This document shows, one piece after another, positions 52,047 through 60,657 of a stretch of 64,000 bases of DNA (the stretch's first letter is position 1; every line of letters begins with the position of its first letter). This stretch comes from Candidatus Poribacteria bacterium (GTDB lineage: Bacteria > Poribacteria > WGA-4E > PCPOR2b), in assembly GCA_003635265.1 (NCBI GenBank), contig PYIZ01000006.1, positions 115,076-179,075 of the forward strand, in the 5' to 3' direction. The translations under genes and the position numbers were made by a program. The notes beneath the pieces are model-generated. The model did no database searches. It was not told the DNA's origin and saw only the letters and a list, made by a program, of their open reading frames with translations.

Positions 52047-52811
52047 ATGAACACACCCGATTTTCACGCCATTGCTGCTCGATTTGACACTCAGGAAGTT
52101 ACGGCAATCGCTTTAATGGGCAGTTTTGCCCGGAACGACGCTGGCGCCTTTAGCGACGTGGATATCGTTCGCTTTCATAGGAGGACCGATACACGGCAAG
52201 TTGAATCAGCAACCTATTTCATTTACGGTGCCTTAGTGGTGGTCAGTGACGTCGTCCCATCGCAGGTTGAGGACTGGTTCACGAAGCCTGAGCAGGCGAC
52301 GACTTACATTGCTGGGCTCCGAAGCGCCCGAGCACTAAGCGATGAAGATGACTATTTTCGCGCCATTCAAGCTCGTGCACATCAGTTTGTTTGGGATGAA
52401 GCGATGCAGCAGAAGGCGAACGCTTACGCCAGCTCACAGATGGTTGGCTGGATCGAGGAGGTTCACAAAGGACTTGAGGGGTTGAGGCGATGCGATAACG
52501 GCAGGTTGATTAACGCACGGCACGGATTGTCTTGGGGTTTAACGGAGGTTATGCGTGTGCAAAAAGGGATTCTCATTTCAGGAGATAATTCGTCGTATTT
52601 GGCGGTGACTGCCGCTCTCGGTGAGAGATCGGAATGGGTGAGGCTCAGTCGCAAGTCATTTGCTATTGATGGTGATGTTTCGTTACCAGACCAAGTCCGG
52701 GCGGGATTAAAACTCTATGTTCTTACAGTTGAACAACTAGCTGAAGTATTCAAGCCTGAGGAGCGGTCCCTCATTAAAGAAACCGTTAATCGGATTAATG
52801 TAGAACTGTAG
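52047..52811 (+). CDS. nucleotidyltransferase domain protein
   Basis: A 254-residue protein. ATAIALMGSFARNDAGAFSDVDIVRF-like sequence (residues about 18-40) holds the GSx9DxD motif of DNA-polymerase-beta-type nucleotidyltransferases, with both Asp present. The remainder is helical (WIEEVHKGLEGLRRCDNG, HGLSWGLTEVMRVQKGIL), as in aminoglycoside/streptomycin-type adenylyltransferase relatives. ATG 52047 is chosen because GGGA is close by; the frame opens at 51978 inside the previous gene. No HEPN partner follows. Its role in this catabolic run is unknown, and an independent role is likely. Confidence 0.72.
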   Translation: MNTPDFHAIAARFDTQEVTAIALMGSFARNDAGAFSDVDIVRFHRRTDTRQVESATYFIYGALVVVSDVVPSQVEDWFTKPEQATTYIAGLRSARALSDEDDYFRAIQARAHQFVWDEAMQQKANAYASSQMVGWIEEVHKGLEGLRRCDNGRLINARHGLSWGLTEVMRVQKGILISGDNSSYLAVTAALGERSEWVRLSRKSFAIDGDVSLPDQVRAGLKLYVLTVEQLAEVFKPEERSLIKETVNRINVEL

Positions 52812-52863
52812 TACCTTTCATCGAGCACAACTATATTATTACATCTATATTTAAGGAGATTTA

Positions 52864-54123
52864 ATGACATCTACAGAAATTTCATCAAATGTGAACACAA
52901 ATTCTCGTCCATCTGAACTGAAGATTACTGATATGCGCCTCACTCAGACAAGGACGGGTGGTCCGATTCTCAGGTTAGACACAAACCAGGGGATCTATGG
53001 GCTCGGCGAAGTGCGCGATGGAGCGAGCAAAACTTACGCACTGCTCCTCAAAAGCCGGATATTGGGGGAAAACCCCTGCAACGTCGATAAGATCTTTCGC
53101 CAGATTAAGCAGTTTGGGCACCATGCTCGTCAAGGCGGCGGGGTATGCGGAATCGAGATGGCACTGATGGATCTTGCCGGCAAGGCTTACGGCGTTCCTT
53201 GCTACCAACTCGCGGGCGGGAAATTCCGTGACAAGATCCGCTGCTACGCCGATACACCATCGCTTAAAGATCCAGAGGAGATGGGGAATAAACTCAAAGA
53301 ACGGATGGATCGCGGGTTTACCTTCTTGAAGATGGACGTTGGTATTGGACTCGTTCGGGACATTCCAGGAACCCTTTGTGCGCCATCAGGACATCTTGAT
53401 ACAGGCAACCTGATGCATCCGTTCACCGGTATCCGTCTAACGGACAAAGGGATTGCGCTTTTGTGTGAATATGTCGAAACGGTACGGGAAATTATCGGCT
53501 ACGAGATCCCGCTTGCGACCGACCACTTTGGTCATATTGGAATCGAGGACTGTATCCGTCTCGGCAGGGCTTTGGAGAGGTACAATCTTGCGTGGCTGGA
53601 GGATATGGTGCCGTGGCAGTTTACGGATCAGTACGTCCGACTATCAAACGCGTGTGCAACGCCGATCTGCACAGGTGAGGATATCTACTGCAAAGAAGAG
53701 TTTAAGACACTATTTGAGGCGAAAGCCATCTCTATCTGTCATCCGGATATCGCGACATCGGGCGGGATTCTGGAGACCAAGAAGATTGGTGATCTCGCTC
53801 AAGAGCACGGGGTCGCCATGGCATTGCACATGGCGGGGACGCCGGTATGTGCGATGGCAAGCATTCATTGCGCCGCAGCGACGGAGAACTTCCTTGTTTT
53901 GGAAAACCATTCCGTTGATGATCCGGAGTGGAATGAGTTAGTAACCGGGCTTCCCAATCCAATTATTCAAGATGGATTCATGGAAGTGCCAGATACACCG
54001 GGACTCGGCATCGAACTCAATCCGGACGCCATAAAGAGGAATCTCCACCCGGACGAGTCGGAGTACTTTGCGCCGACAACAGAATGGGATAAAGAACGGT
54101 CGCACGATAGGCTTTGGAGTTGA
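52864..54123 (+). CDS. enolase-superfamily (mandelate racemase/muconate lactonizing) enzyme
   Basis: A 419-residue enolase-superfamily enzyme. Capping domain to about 135 (TNQGIYGLGEVRDG, GIEMALMDLAGKAYGVPCYQLAGGK). Barrel: FLKMDVG provides the base Lys with Asp (KxD), ATDHFGHIG the first metal Asp with a His (DxH, about 215), NLAWLEDMVPW the Glu (about 240), TGEDIYCKEE the third Glu (about 265), and ALHMAGTPV a catalytic His (about 318). The DxH/KxD pattern differs from the copy at 47801 and is nearer to the RspA/D-gluconate dehydratase group. AAGGAG precedes the ATG. A 40-residue segment about 165-190 (RDIPGTLCAPSGHLDTGNL) is an insertion. Confidence 0.9.
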   Translation: MTSTEISSNVNTNSRPSELKITDMRLTQTRTGGPILRLDTNQGIYGLGEVRDGASKTYALLLKSRILGENPCNVDKIFRQIKQFGHHARQGGGVCGIEMALMDLAGKAYGVPCYQLAGGKFRDKIRCYADTPSLKDPEEMGNKLKERMDRGFTFLKMDVGIGLVRDIPGTLCAPSGHLDTGNLMHPFTGIRLTDKGIALLCEYVETVREIIGYEIPLATDHFGHIGIEDCIRLGRALERYNLAWLEDMVPWQFTDQYVRLSNACATPICTGEDIYCKEEFKTLFEAKAISICHPDIATSGGILETKKIGDLAQEHGVAMALHMAGTPVCAMASIHCAAATENFLVLENHSVDDPEWNELVTGLPNPIIQDGFMEVPDTPGLGIELNPDAIKRNLHPDESEYFAPTTEWDKERSHDRLWS

Positions 54124-54125
54124 TG

Positions 54126-54153
54126 CGTGAAACGTAAAACGTGAAACGTGAAA
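54126..54153. repeat. short tandem CGTGAAA/CGTAAAA repeat
   Basis: Four degenerate seven-base units (GTGAAAC, GTAAAAC type) run from 54126 to 54153 between the enolase-superfamily and SCP2 genes. It looks like slippage-prone spacer DNA. Confidence 0.5.
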
Positions 54154-54175
54154 ATAGGAAAAAGGACTCTCAGCT

Positions 54176-54580
54176 ATGCCGATTTTTGAAACTGCGGAGG
54201 AACTCTACACTTGCATCGGTGGGTTGTTTGAGCGGATGAAATCGCAAACGCAAGTGCAGGAAGAGTTGGCATCGCTGAAATTAACGGTAAGGTTTACTTA
54301 CACAGAACCAGAGGCTTCCATTACGCTCATCGCACATAACGGTGGGGGTGTCATCCACTATGGCGAGTGTAACGAAAAACCGGACGTAGAACTTGCCATG
54401 ACCGGAGATGTTGCCCACCATTTCTGGATGGGAGAAGTTAATGTTATGGGGGCAATCACGAAACGTCAGATTGTGCCCACAGGCTCACTCTCGAAAATTA
54501 TGGCACTTACTTCCCTGATTAAGGCGGGTATCAAGATCTATCCACAGCACTATGGGGAATGTGTGGAAAAGGGCAAGTGA
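54176..54580 (+). CDS. SCP2 sterol-carrier-like domain protein
   Basis: A 134-residue protein made of one SCP2 domain, a hydrophobic-ligand-binding fold. Signs: LTVRFTYTEPEASITLIAHNGGGVIHYG, KPDVELAMTGDVAHHFWMGEVNVMGAITKRQIVPTGSLSKIMAL and the final helix. The pattern of aliphatic residues ending KIMALTSLIKAGIKIYPQHY is typical. It ends the + strand run and converges with the GldG-like gene 24 bases further. The ligand (fatty acyl, sterol-like or quinone) is unknown. Confidence 0.85.
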   Translation: MPIFETAEELYTCIGGLFERMKSQTQVQEELASLKLTVRFTYTEPEASITLIAHNGGGVIHYGECNEKPDVELAMTGDVAHHFWMGEVNVMGAITKRQIVPTGSLSKIMALTSLIKAGIKIYPQHYGECVEKGK

Positions 54581-54603
54581 TATGCCATGATGAGAGTCTG
54601 TGA

Positions 54604-56268
54604 CTACCGCCGTCGCCACCAGACCCCTACGCCAATCAGAAAGGTAATTAACGGGATCAGAAAGATCGCGGTCATCTGCACGAATGCGACTTCACCGGGT
54701 GTCATCATACGCAGGCTTCGTTCAGTTGGATCCACCGGGCGGATAGCAATCAGATCCTCCTCCAGCGTTAACCAATTTACCGCATTTAGAAAGAAATCAC
54801 CGCCGCCGGTGCCGTGAAAGAAGAAGTTGTTCGCAAAATCGGAGTCTCCAACGACGACAATTCGTGTTCCGCTTTCTTCCTGTGTATCAGCAGGGAGAGT
54901 ATCACCTGTGGTTGATGCCTCCCCTCCGCGTTCGACGACAACAGCGAGAGATACAGGCGGCGGTGTATCTTCGCCTTCTGTATATGAAAGATCCGGTTCA
55001 AAAGTCCCATCAGGTTTCCGTTTAGTTTCACCCCAACTGTTGCCAATTCCATCGGTGGTTTTAACGAGCGATTTGACATTGAAATCACTGCCTGTATTCG
55101 TCTTCGGAATTATAGATCGCGCGAGTTGAAACGTCACGGGTCGATATACCTCCTGCGTAATTGGGTGGAACTCAAAGTCACTAAGCGTTGGAGCGTCCGG
55201 CAGACTGCCGCTGACTAGGGAGAAAGCGGGACGGATGCGATCCAAAACGAGATCGTTGCCAATTGTAACTCCCCATCTATCCATTAAGTCAACCAACCCT
55301 TGATTCAACTCTTTCGCCGAGTTTATTGAGGGATCGAGCATCAAAAACAACTTGCCATCTTTATCCAAGTATTTAGAAATCGCATTGACTTCGTGTGCCA
55401 TCAGCGGTGCTTTCGGACCGGGAACAATGAGTGCTGCACAATCGGCGGGGATTTCCGGCTGCGTTACCAGAGACAGTGTCTCGACCCTATAGTTCTGTTT
55501 TTCCAACTCCTCTTTGGTTATGCTGTAGCCTTGGTCCTGATCAAAACTGTCGATCACTTGTTCCTCGTGGCCCGTCAAGAAATAGATTTTAAGCGATTCA
55601 TCACGGACCACTTTCAGAATCGCACTAGTAAACTTCTGCTCATCGACAGTTGTGATCTGTTCCCGCACCCCACCACTCTCGAACACTGTTGTCCCATCAA
55701 ACTGAATCCCATATTCCTGTTGCTTCATCGCTTCTGAAAAGGGGTCTACAAGTTCAAATGTGAGTTTGTCAGTCTCGCGTTGATACATGTCCAATAAAAT
55801 CTGTGCACGTTGACGATCGCGTGCCACTTGATTATTAGTGGGATCGAGGCTAAAGAAGGCAATCACTTGAACCTCTCGATCCAGTCCGTGCAGAATGTTT
55901 TTCGTCTGATCCGACAGGGTGTATATCTTATCGCTTGTCCAGTCTGCGGATGTGTCGAACCTTTGAACGACGATCACGTTGGCAATGACAGCAATCCCAG
56001 TCACTAGCAGAGCGGTGACGCCAACATTTGCGCCGTAGCGAACTTGACGGCTCACGAAGAAGCGCAATATCGCTTGCTGTCTCAGGACCACAAAAGCGAT
56101 CAGAGATGCGATTCCCAGCACGAGGAAAATCCACACAACGAGACGTTGACGCAGAAAGACACTTGACAGTGTCGCAAACAGAAGGATAAGCGTGAGAAAA
56201 CCGAGCAGCGGTCCCCACTTATCGCTTGTTCGTGATTCTGTATCTTCTGGACGTGGCGTTTCGTGCAT
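54604..56268 (-). CDS. GldG-like ABC transporter auxiliary membrane protein
   Basis: A 554-residue protein of the GldG/ABC_transp_aux group. Two membrane helices near the N-terminus (about 18-45 and 47-65) and a third at about 80-105 (VGVTALLVTGIAVIANVIVVQRF), a large outside domain with FDTSADWTSDKIYTLSDQTKNILHGLDREVQVIAFFS (family hallmark), IYFLTGHEEQVIDSF and AALIVPGPKAPL, and a last helix at the C-terminus (VAFVQMTAIFLIPLITFLIGVGVWWRRR). GGAGG is eight bases before ATG 56268. It follows the permease at 56274 by five bases. No ATPase gene is next to it. Confidence 0.83.
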   Translation of the reverse strand: MHETPRPEDTESRTSDKWGPLLGFLTLILLFATLSSVFLRQRLVVWIFLVLGIASLIAFVVLRQQAILRFFVSRQVRYGANVGVTALLVTGIAVIANVIVVQRFDTSADWTSDKIYTLSDQTKNILHGLDREVQVIAFFSLDPTNNQVARDRQRAQILLDMYQRETDKLTFELVDPFSEAMKQQEYGIQFDGTTVFESGGVREQITTVDEQKFTSAILKVVRDESLKIYFLTGHEEQVIDSFDQDQGYSITKEELEKQNYRVETLSLVTQPEIPADCAALIVPGPKAPLMAHEVNAISKYLDKDGKLFLMLDPSINSAKELNQGLVDLMDRWGVTIGNDLVLDRIRPAFSLVSGSLPDAPTLSDFEFHPITQEVYRPVTFQLARSIIPKTNTGSDFNVKSLVKTTDGIGNSWGETKRKPDGTFEPDLSYTEGEDTPPPVSLAVVVERGGEASTTGDTLPADTQEESGTRIVVVGDSDFANNFFFHGTGGGDFFLNAVNWLTLEEDLIAIRPVDPTERSLRMMTPGEVAFVQMTAIFLIPLITFLIGVGVWWRRR

Positions 56269-56273
56269 CGGAA

Positions 56274-56999
56274 TTACCTCCATTTTGATGATTCAAATGA
56301 TTTAACCGTAAAGAAAAGACAGACGATGGTGAAACTCAGATAGTAAACAGTGTGCTTGAGGGAGACAGTGCCCCGTGAAAAATCGCTGAAGTGTTCGGTG
56401 AGAGACAGATATCCCAAGAAATCACCAATTCTTCCGCCACGATTTGATAAAAAGCCGATAATCCAGAGAGAGAGTAGCAAACCAAAACTAGTTAAGGCAG
56501 AAACGATCTGGTTTTTGGTCATTGAAGAGATCATCACACCGAGCGAAAGAAAGGTCGAACCGAGCAGCAGCAATCCCAAATATCCACTAATAACTGGTCC
56601 GAGGTCTAGATTGCCAAACCGAGTCGTTACCAACGGAAAAATCAGGGTTAATATCAGCATCACGAACAACATAATCCAACTCGCCAAGAATTTCCCCAAG
56701 ACAACTTCGGTATCTTTGAGCGGGGAGGTCATCAGCAGTTCGATTGTACCGGTTTTCTTTTCTTCCGCGAAAAGTTTCATCGTCAAAGCTGGGGTGAAAA
56801 AGAGGAGCGTGACACTGATGTTGTTAAACAGAGTCTGTAGCACATCAGTCGTTGAGTACTGATACGCGGAGTAAAGTCCCAGAATCGCGTAGAAAAGGAA
56901 TCCGGAAACTGCTGTAAAAATAAAGAACACGAAGTAAGCGATAGGTGAGACAAAGTAGGTATATAGTTCTTTGGTAACGATTACAGCGATATTTTTCAT
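56274..56999 (-). CDS. ABC-2 type permease (GldF-like)
   Basis: A 241-residue integral membrane protein with six membrane segments. FAEEKKTGTIELLMTSPLKDTEVVLGKFLASW (about 80-110) is the ABC-2 permease signature and VTKELYTYFVSPIAYFVFFIFTA the N-terminal re-entrant part. It pairs with the GldG-like protein as GldF does in gliding Bacteroidetes; outside that group such pairs serve unknown export functions. ATG 56999 has GAGGGG close before it; GTG 57011 is in frame and would overlap the HemQ-like gene by four bases. The ATPase subunit must come from elsewhere. Confidence 0.85.
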   Translation of the reverse strand: MKNIAVIVTKELYTYFVSPIAYFVFFIFTAVSGFLFYAILGLYSAYQYSTTDVLQTLFNNISVTLLFFTPALTMKLFAEEKKTGTIELLMTSPLKDTEVVLGKFLASWIMLFVMLILTLIFPLVTTRFGNLDLGPVISGYLGLLLLGSTFLSLGVMISSMTKNQIVSALTSFGLLLSLWIIGFLSNRGGRIGDFLGYLSLTEHFSDFSRGTVSLKHTVYYLSFTIVCLFFTVKSFESSKWR

Positions 57000-57007
57000 T
57001 TTTCCCC

Positions 57008-57793
57008 TCACACAATATCACAAGGACTTTGCCAGCAAACTTTGCCGACAAAAAATGGACCGAGCGATTCGAGATATTGGGCGGTTTGTTGCGATTTTCT
57101 CATCTCACCTACAAGGTGTGACAAAGGGTGAAGTGTCGTGCCCATCAATCCAATCACAAAATCGTTATCGCGAGCGTCCAACCCAAAGCACGCCAGCCGA
57201 ATGTCATGCGCGTAACCTGCCTCTACGTATGCTCTACCAATCATCGCATGTTCCATCAGGATCTTTCCCTGTTCCTGTGGAGGGAGTCGATAAAACTCCG
57301 GTTTCCGACGGAGTGGATACCAGATCGCCCAGGAGAGATCGGGGTTAAGCGTATTGCGGCGGGGTTTAACGAGCAGCCAATCTTCCAGATCCGGCTCCCG
57401 CCCAGAGGCATAGGTTCTGCCAACCATTGTAAACTCAGGCTTTGGGTGGAGAGCGTTGAATGGCTCGCTTGTGAGAATTCGTCTCGTCTCAGTTACAAGG
57501 GTATCTGCATCTTCCGTTATAAAAAGCAAGCCGACGCCTTTCGGATCATTCAAATCGTGATAGAGAACAACTTCCAAACTACTCGCTTTCAGCGACTCGA
57601 TCAGTTCATGCGGTTGAGCACATCCTGTGAAAACCTGAAGCTGCAAAAATAGACGGCGCGTACTGTATTGGGGTTCACCATTGATCGGAGCACCCATTTC
57701 ACGAATTTCTGGGGCATCGATCGGTTGAGCAGATCTGTTGGCTTGTTCTGAGTCCCGATGAGGTCGGGTCCTAGCAGAATTTTGAGAGCGCAT
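57008..57793 (-). CDS. HemQ/chlorite dismutase family heme protein
   Basis: A 261-residue protein of the chlorite dismutase superfamily. WAIWYPLRRKPEFYRLPPQEQGKILMEHAMIGRAYVEAG (about 145-185) carries the expected proximal heme His (MEHAMIGR), and FGLDARDNDFVIGLMGTTLHPLSHLVGEMRKS the second conserved region. In Gram-positive bacteria HemQ decarboxylates coproheme; in other groups the role is unclear. The pattern GPFFVGK near the end is also typical. The first 40 residues are disordered. The DUF420 protein upstream is another heme-linked family, so a heme or respiration theme is plausible for this segment. Confidence 0.87.
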   Translation of the reverse strand: MRSQNSARTRPHRDSEQANRSAQPIDAPEIREMGAPINGEPQYSTRRLFLQLQVFTGCAQPHELIESLKASSLEVVLYHDLNDPKGVGLLFITEDADTLVTETRRILTSEPFNALHPKPEFTMVGRTYASGREPDLEDWLLVKPRRNTLNPDLSWAIWYPLRRKPEFYRLPPQEQGKILMEHAMIGRAYVEAGYAHDIRLACFGLDARDNDFVIGLMGTTLHPLSHLVGEMRKSQQTAQYLESLGPFFVGKVCWQSPCDIV

Positions 57794-57886
57794 GGATTTA
57801 TTTTCCTCGTTGTTACTTTTAGTTTTTCCAGCAGATTCGATTCACAGTATACTATACGGTTGTCCCCAATTTCAATGTGAATTACA

Positions 57887-57928
57887 TAGGACTTACGCAT
57901 TTCAGGACGGGGCAAGCTGCCCCGCCTA
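57887..57928. repeat. TAGGACTTACGC repeat with GGGGCAAG-type hairpin
   Basis: TAGGACTTACGCAT starts at 57887. CGGGGCA (57908-57914) and TGCCCCG (57918-57924) form a perfect hairpin with loop AGC, followed by CCTAC. The hairpin and its flank match 39632-39652 except at a few bases. It sits in the gap before the HemQ-like gene. Confidence 0.6.
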
Positions 57929-57989
57929 CTGATTCAGGATGTTCCGCAATCGGTCAAAAAACGAAAAGCTAAATCGCCCTACGGTATCC

Positions 57990-58406
57990 CTACAGATGGT
58001 AGAGCATCCAATAGACGATGATTCCGGTTACGGACACATACAGCCAAATCGGAAGCGTCCAACGGGCAATACGCTGGTGTTTGGTGAATCGTTTCCGCAA
58101 AGCGAAATAGAGCGTTATTAACGCAAGCGGGAGGATCGAAGCGGCGAGGATAATATGAGGAATAAGAACGGCAAAGTAGACGGGACGAATCCACCCACTC
58201 CCTTCAAAGGGAGTTGATCCCGCGTGGTAATGATAGATGAGGTAGGAGGTGAGGAAGAGCCCTGATACTACAAACGCCGCAATCATACAGTTTCTGTGAG
58301 CAACAATGTTGCGCCGCCGAATCATCAAGAAACCAATGGTCAGAAGAATGGTGCTGATTGTATTCAGGGTAGCGTTCACTGTAGGTAGATCGGAGATGGT
58401 AATCAT
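57990..58406 (-). CDS. DUF420 domain membrane protein
   Basis: A 138-residue DUF420 protein with four membrane segments: TLNTISTILLTIGFLMI (14-30), CMIAAFVVSGLFLTSYLIYHYHAG, VYFAVLIPHIILAASILPLALITLYFAL and TLPIWLYVSVTGIIVYWMLY. His residues in AHRNCM, YHYHAG and PHIIL are the conserved ones. DUF420 members (YozB/CtaM type) are linked with cytochrome oxidase assembly. The ATG overlaps the stop of the HEAT gene as TAATG, so translation is coupled. Confidence 0.9.
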   Translation of the reverse strand: MITISDLPTVNATLNTISTILLTIGFLMIRRRNIVAHRNCMIAAFVVSGLFLTSYLIYHYHAGSTPFEGSGWIRPVYFAVLIPHIILAASILPLALITLYFALRKRFTKHQRIARWTLPIWLYVSVTGIIVYWMLYHL

Positions 58407-58837
58407 TATCCGTTCGCCATTTCAAGTCGTTCGATTGCGGTCTTCGCCCCCTCTCGCGCCAGAGTTGCAGAATCCTCTCGTGCGATCTGTTTCAGCTTTG
58501 GAAGGGCACGCCTATCCCCAAGCTGCCCCAGCGCAACGGTCGCAAAATAACGGACGTCGTCGTCGGCATCGTCGAGGGCTTCGAGCAGAGGAGTCAGGTC
58601 GTCACTTGTGGCAAGATGGCGTTCAAAATCACCGATATTGATTAACGCCTGCGCCGCCTCTCTCCGCGCCTCCCTATCGCCGTGCCGTAGGGTGGAGATC
58701 AGTGAATCCATCTCTCCGGTGACAGTGGACAGATTATCCCAATCGCAGTCAAGGCAAAACCACCCATTTTTACCAACCATTTGCACATTTTTGCTATGAC
58801 AACTTGGGCATTCTGTAAGCGTTGGTTGAGAATTCAT
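58406..58837 (-). CDS. zinc-ribbon plus HEAT-repeat protein
   Basis: A 143-residue protein. The first 32 residues form a zinc ribbon (CPSCHSKNVQMVGKNGWFCLDC, two CxxC pairs). Residues 43-140 are three HEAT-like repeats (LISTLRHGDREARREAAQALINIGD, LLEALDDADDDVRYFATVALGQLGD, LKQIAREDSATLAREGAKTAIERL). HEAT repeats serve protein binding, and the ribbon may bind nucleic acid or protein. The ATG overlaps the stop of the upstream gene as ATGA (58834-58837) and its own stop overlaps the DUF420 start, so it is held tightly in a three-gene unit. Confidence 0.85.
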   Translation of the reverse strand: MNSQPTLTECPSCHSKNVQMVGKNGWFCLDCDWDNLSTVTGEMDSLISTLRHGDREARREAAQALINIGDFERHLATSDDLTPLLEALDDADDDVRYFATVALGQLGDRRALPKLKQIAREDSATLAREGAKTAIERLEMANG

Positions 58838-59208
58838 TGTATCTTTGATTCCTCTAACTCCGGCAAATCACGCCAGATTTCGGGACCCTCTGGCTTGAAG
58901 TTTATTGTTGCGATGAACTGCATCCCCTGATAGAAGTTGATTTTGAACTTCCCGCCGCCGAAATTATCCTTGATGTAGCCCATCGGGTCATCAATTAATG
59001 GTCCCATTTCGTCGGCGTGATAGAAGGCAAGCAGCTTAAATCTCACCGTGTTGCCTACCGGTTCTTGCACCAAAAGACGTGCAGTCGTTGTAGGAAATAG
59101 CACCTTGAATACGTCCCATAGCTGGTCAATTGTCGGCTTGGGAACGCCGAGGCGTTTCTTGAAATCATTTTCAAGGTATTCGGAAAAAAGATTTAATACC
59201 CATTCCAT
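58834..59208 (-). CDS. hypothetical protein in the DUF420/HEAT operon
   Basis: A 124-residue protein of unknown family, with no signal peptide or membrane segment. It begins with a helical part (LNLFSEYLENDFKKRLGVPKP, TIDQLWDVFKVLFP) and continues with strands (ARLLVQEPVGNTVRFKLLAFYHADEMGPLI, GKFKINFYQGMQFIATINFKPEGPEIW). The reading frame is tightly coupled to the HEAT-repeat gene by a four-base overlap, which suggests direct contact of the two products. It begins 12 bases after the nucleoside hydrolase stop. Confidence 0.7.
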   Translation of the reverse strand: MEWVLNLFSEYLENDFKKRLGVPKPTIDQLWDVFKVLFPTTTARLLVQEPVGNTVRFKLLAFYHADEMGPLIDDPMGYIKDNFGGGKFKINFYQGMQFIATINFKPEGPEIWRDLPELEESKIQ

Positions 59209-59220
59209 AGTGCAATTGCC

Positions 59221-60201
59221 TTAGTTTAGTTGGAGTATGCGATCAAAGAAGTGCTGAAGGAAGGTTTCAGCGTTTACCCCGACGCAGACCTGAGCATTCG
59301 GTTTTGGTCGCGGTCTTTCTGAACGCAGATCGGCGATGGTCATTCCCTGCGTCAGATCACTTGAAGTTTCTACTTGAACGAAAGCCTCCACAGTCTCAAA
59401 AAATTCGGGATGTGTAAGTAAGCCAATAGGAAGCGCGTCGTGAATATAGGTTCCATAAAATCGTTCGTTGGATTGATGATACTCCATGGTGGCTCGCGTG
59501 ACATCTCGGAGAAACTGCGATAATCTATCCCCTCGTTCACCGATTTCAGCGTCCAAGTGCTTTCCTGTCAGAATAACTTGGTGTGTTACATCGAGTGGTA
59601 CTACTGTGACTGGTACACCAAAATCGAGAACAAGTTGTGCTGCGTGCGGATCGGCGAAGATGTTGAATTCGGCGGTCGTCGTGACGTTTCCGTAAGTTTC
59701 AAAGGCACCCCCCATCAACACAATCTCTCGAATCCGACGCATCCGCGCTGGATGTTTTATTATTGCTTTCGCGATGTTGGTCAGTGGTCCGACTGGAACG
59801 AGCACAAGTTCATCCGGGTACTGCCCGGCGAGGTCAATGATGAGGTCAACAGCGGGTATCGCTGCCACCCGCGGTTTGGGGTCTGGATAGAGGCGTGAGC
59901 CATCATCCCTCAACAGTTGTGTCACGTCTCCGAGACCATCCGAGCCGTGAACGTGTGCTGCCGTCACAAGTGGTTTGACCAACGGCTGCGACTCCCCTTT
60001 AGCACAGATTGGATATTCACTCAGGCCCATCGCCTCTAGCGTCATCAGCAAATTGCGGGTGCAGAGATTGACATGGACGTTACCACTAACAGAGGTGATG
60101 GCTTCCACCCTCAACTCCGGCGAATTAAGTGCGAGGAGGATTGCTAAGGCGTCGTCTACGCCGGTATCGGTGTCTAGCAGAATGCGCTGCATTGGTTTCA
60201 T
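59221..60201 (-). CDS. nucleoside hydrolase (IunH-type)
   Basis: A 326-residue nucleoside hydrolase, which splits ribonucleosides into base and ribose. The calcium site is ILLDTDTGVDDALAILLAL (residues 5-23, with the DTDxGxDD signature), the second region SVSGNVHVNLCTRNLL, then VGPLTNIAKAI and MGGAFETYGNVTTTAEFNIFADPHAAQLVLD, all standard. The frame stays open upstream to 60378, but that part runs through a repeat (60211-60230) and has no family match, so I start at ATG 60201 (or 60192). Neither has a strong ribosome site. Length agrees with the family. Confidence 0.9.
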   Translation of the reverse strand: MKPMQRILLDTDTGVDDALAILLALNSPELRVEAITSVSGNVHVNLCTRNLLMTLEAMGLSEYPICAKGESQPLVKPLVTAAHVHGSDGLGDVTQLLRDDGSRLYPDPKPRVAAIPAVDLIIDLAGQYPDELVLVPVGPLTNIAKAIIKHPARMRRIREIVLMGGAFETYGNVTTTAEFNIFADPHAAQLVLDFGVPVTVVPLDVTHQVILTGKHLDAEIGERGDRLSQFLRDVTRATMEYHQSNERFYGTYIHDALPIGLLTHPEFFETVEAFVQVETSSDLTQGMTIADLRSERPRPKPNAQVCVGVNAETFLQHFFDRILQLN

Positions 60202-60210
60202 TCCATGGGT

Positions 60211-60235
60211 GTCGGATTTGGAAACCCGACCTACA
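60211..60235. repeat. hairpin repeat (family B) before the nucleoside hydrolase
   Basis: GTCGGATTT and AAACCCGAC (60211-60230) pair with one G-T, over a two-base loop, and are followed by CTACA. A diverged copy lies at 19264-19288. Confidence 0.5.
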
Positions 60236-60378
60236 AAGTTTGACAATCTGCACGGCTCTCCTCTCATTGTTAGCTCTTCAGGAATGATAGATGATGCTGA
60301 GGAAATAATCAAGGAAAAAATGCGGAGCTTGACCGATGGTTTGATACGGGATATCGTTGGTCGCTGATGGCACAGCAC

Positions 60379-60657
60379 ATTTCACGCGAAAAAGAGGGGG
60401 AATTATAGCAGATTTTGCACGGATTAAAAAATCGACTCAACAGTAGCAAAAAGTGATTTTTTTGCTTTCACATTTCTAAAAAACATGCAATTATGTAATT
60501 GTTAGGGGGCTTGAAGTTCATTCATAGTGGGGGTTTCAGGCATTTCTGAAGTTCTAAAAATGATAGGACTTACGCATTTTAATTCCCTACGGACTCCTTA
60601 TGGGACCTTTACTGTAGTTGTCTTATTCATCGGGCGTTAAACAAGGAGAAAAACATT
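60379..60657. other. intergenic region before the LRR gene
   Basis: About 280 bases. It has an A/T-rich hairpin GCAAAAA/TTTTTTTGC with loop GTGA (60446-60465), a TAGGACTTACGCAT repeat at 60564-60577, and the LRR gene ribosome site (AAGGAG, 60643-60648). No promoter pair with good spacing was found. Confidence 0.5.

Noticed and set aside
60211..60378. Extended N-terminus of the nucleoside hydrolase
   Set aside because: The upstream codons pass through a hairpin repeat and show no family similarity; the DTDxGxDD motif is expected within about 15 residues of the start.
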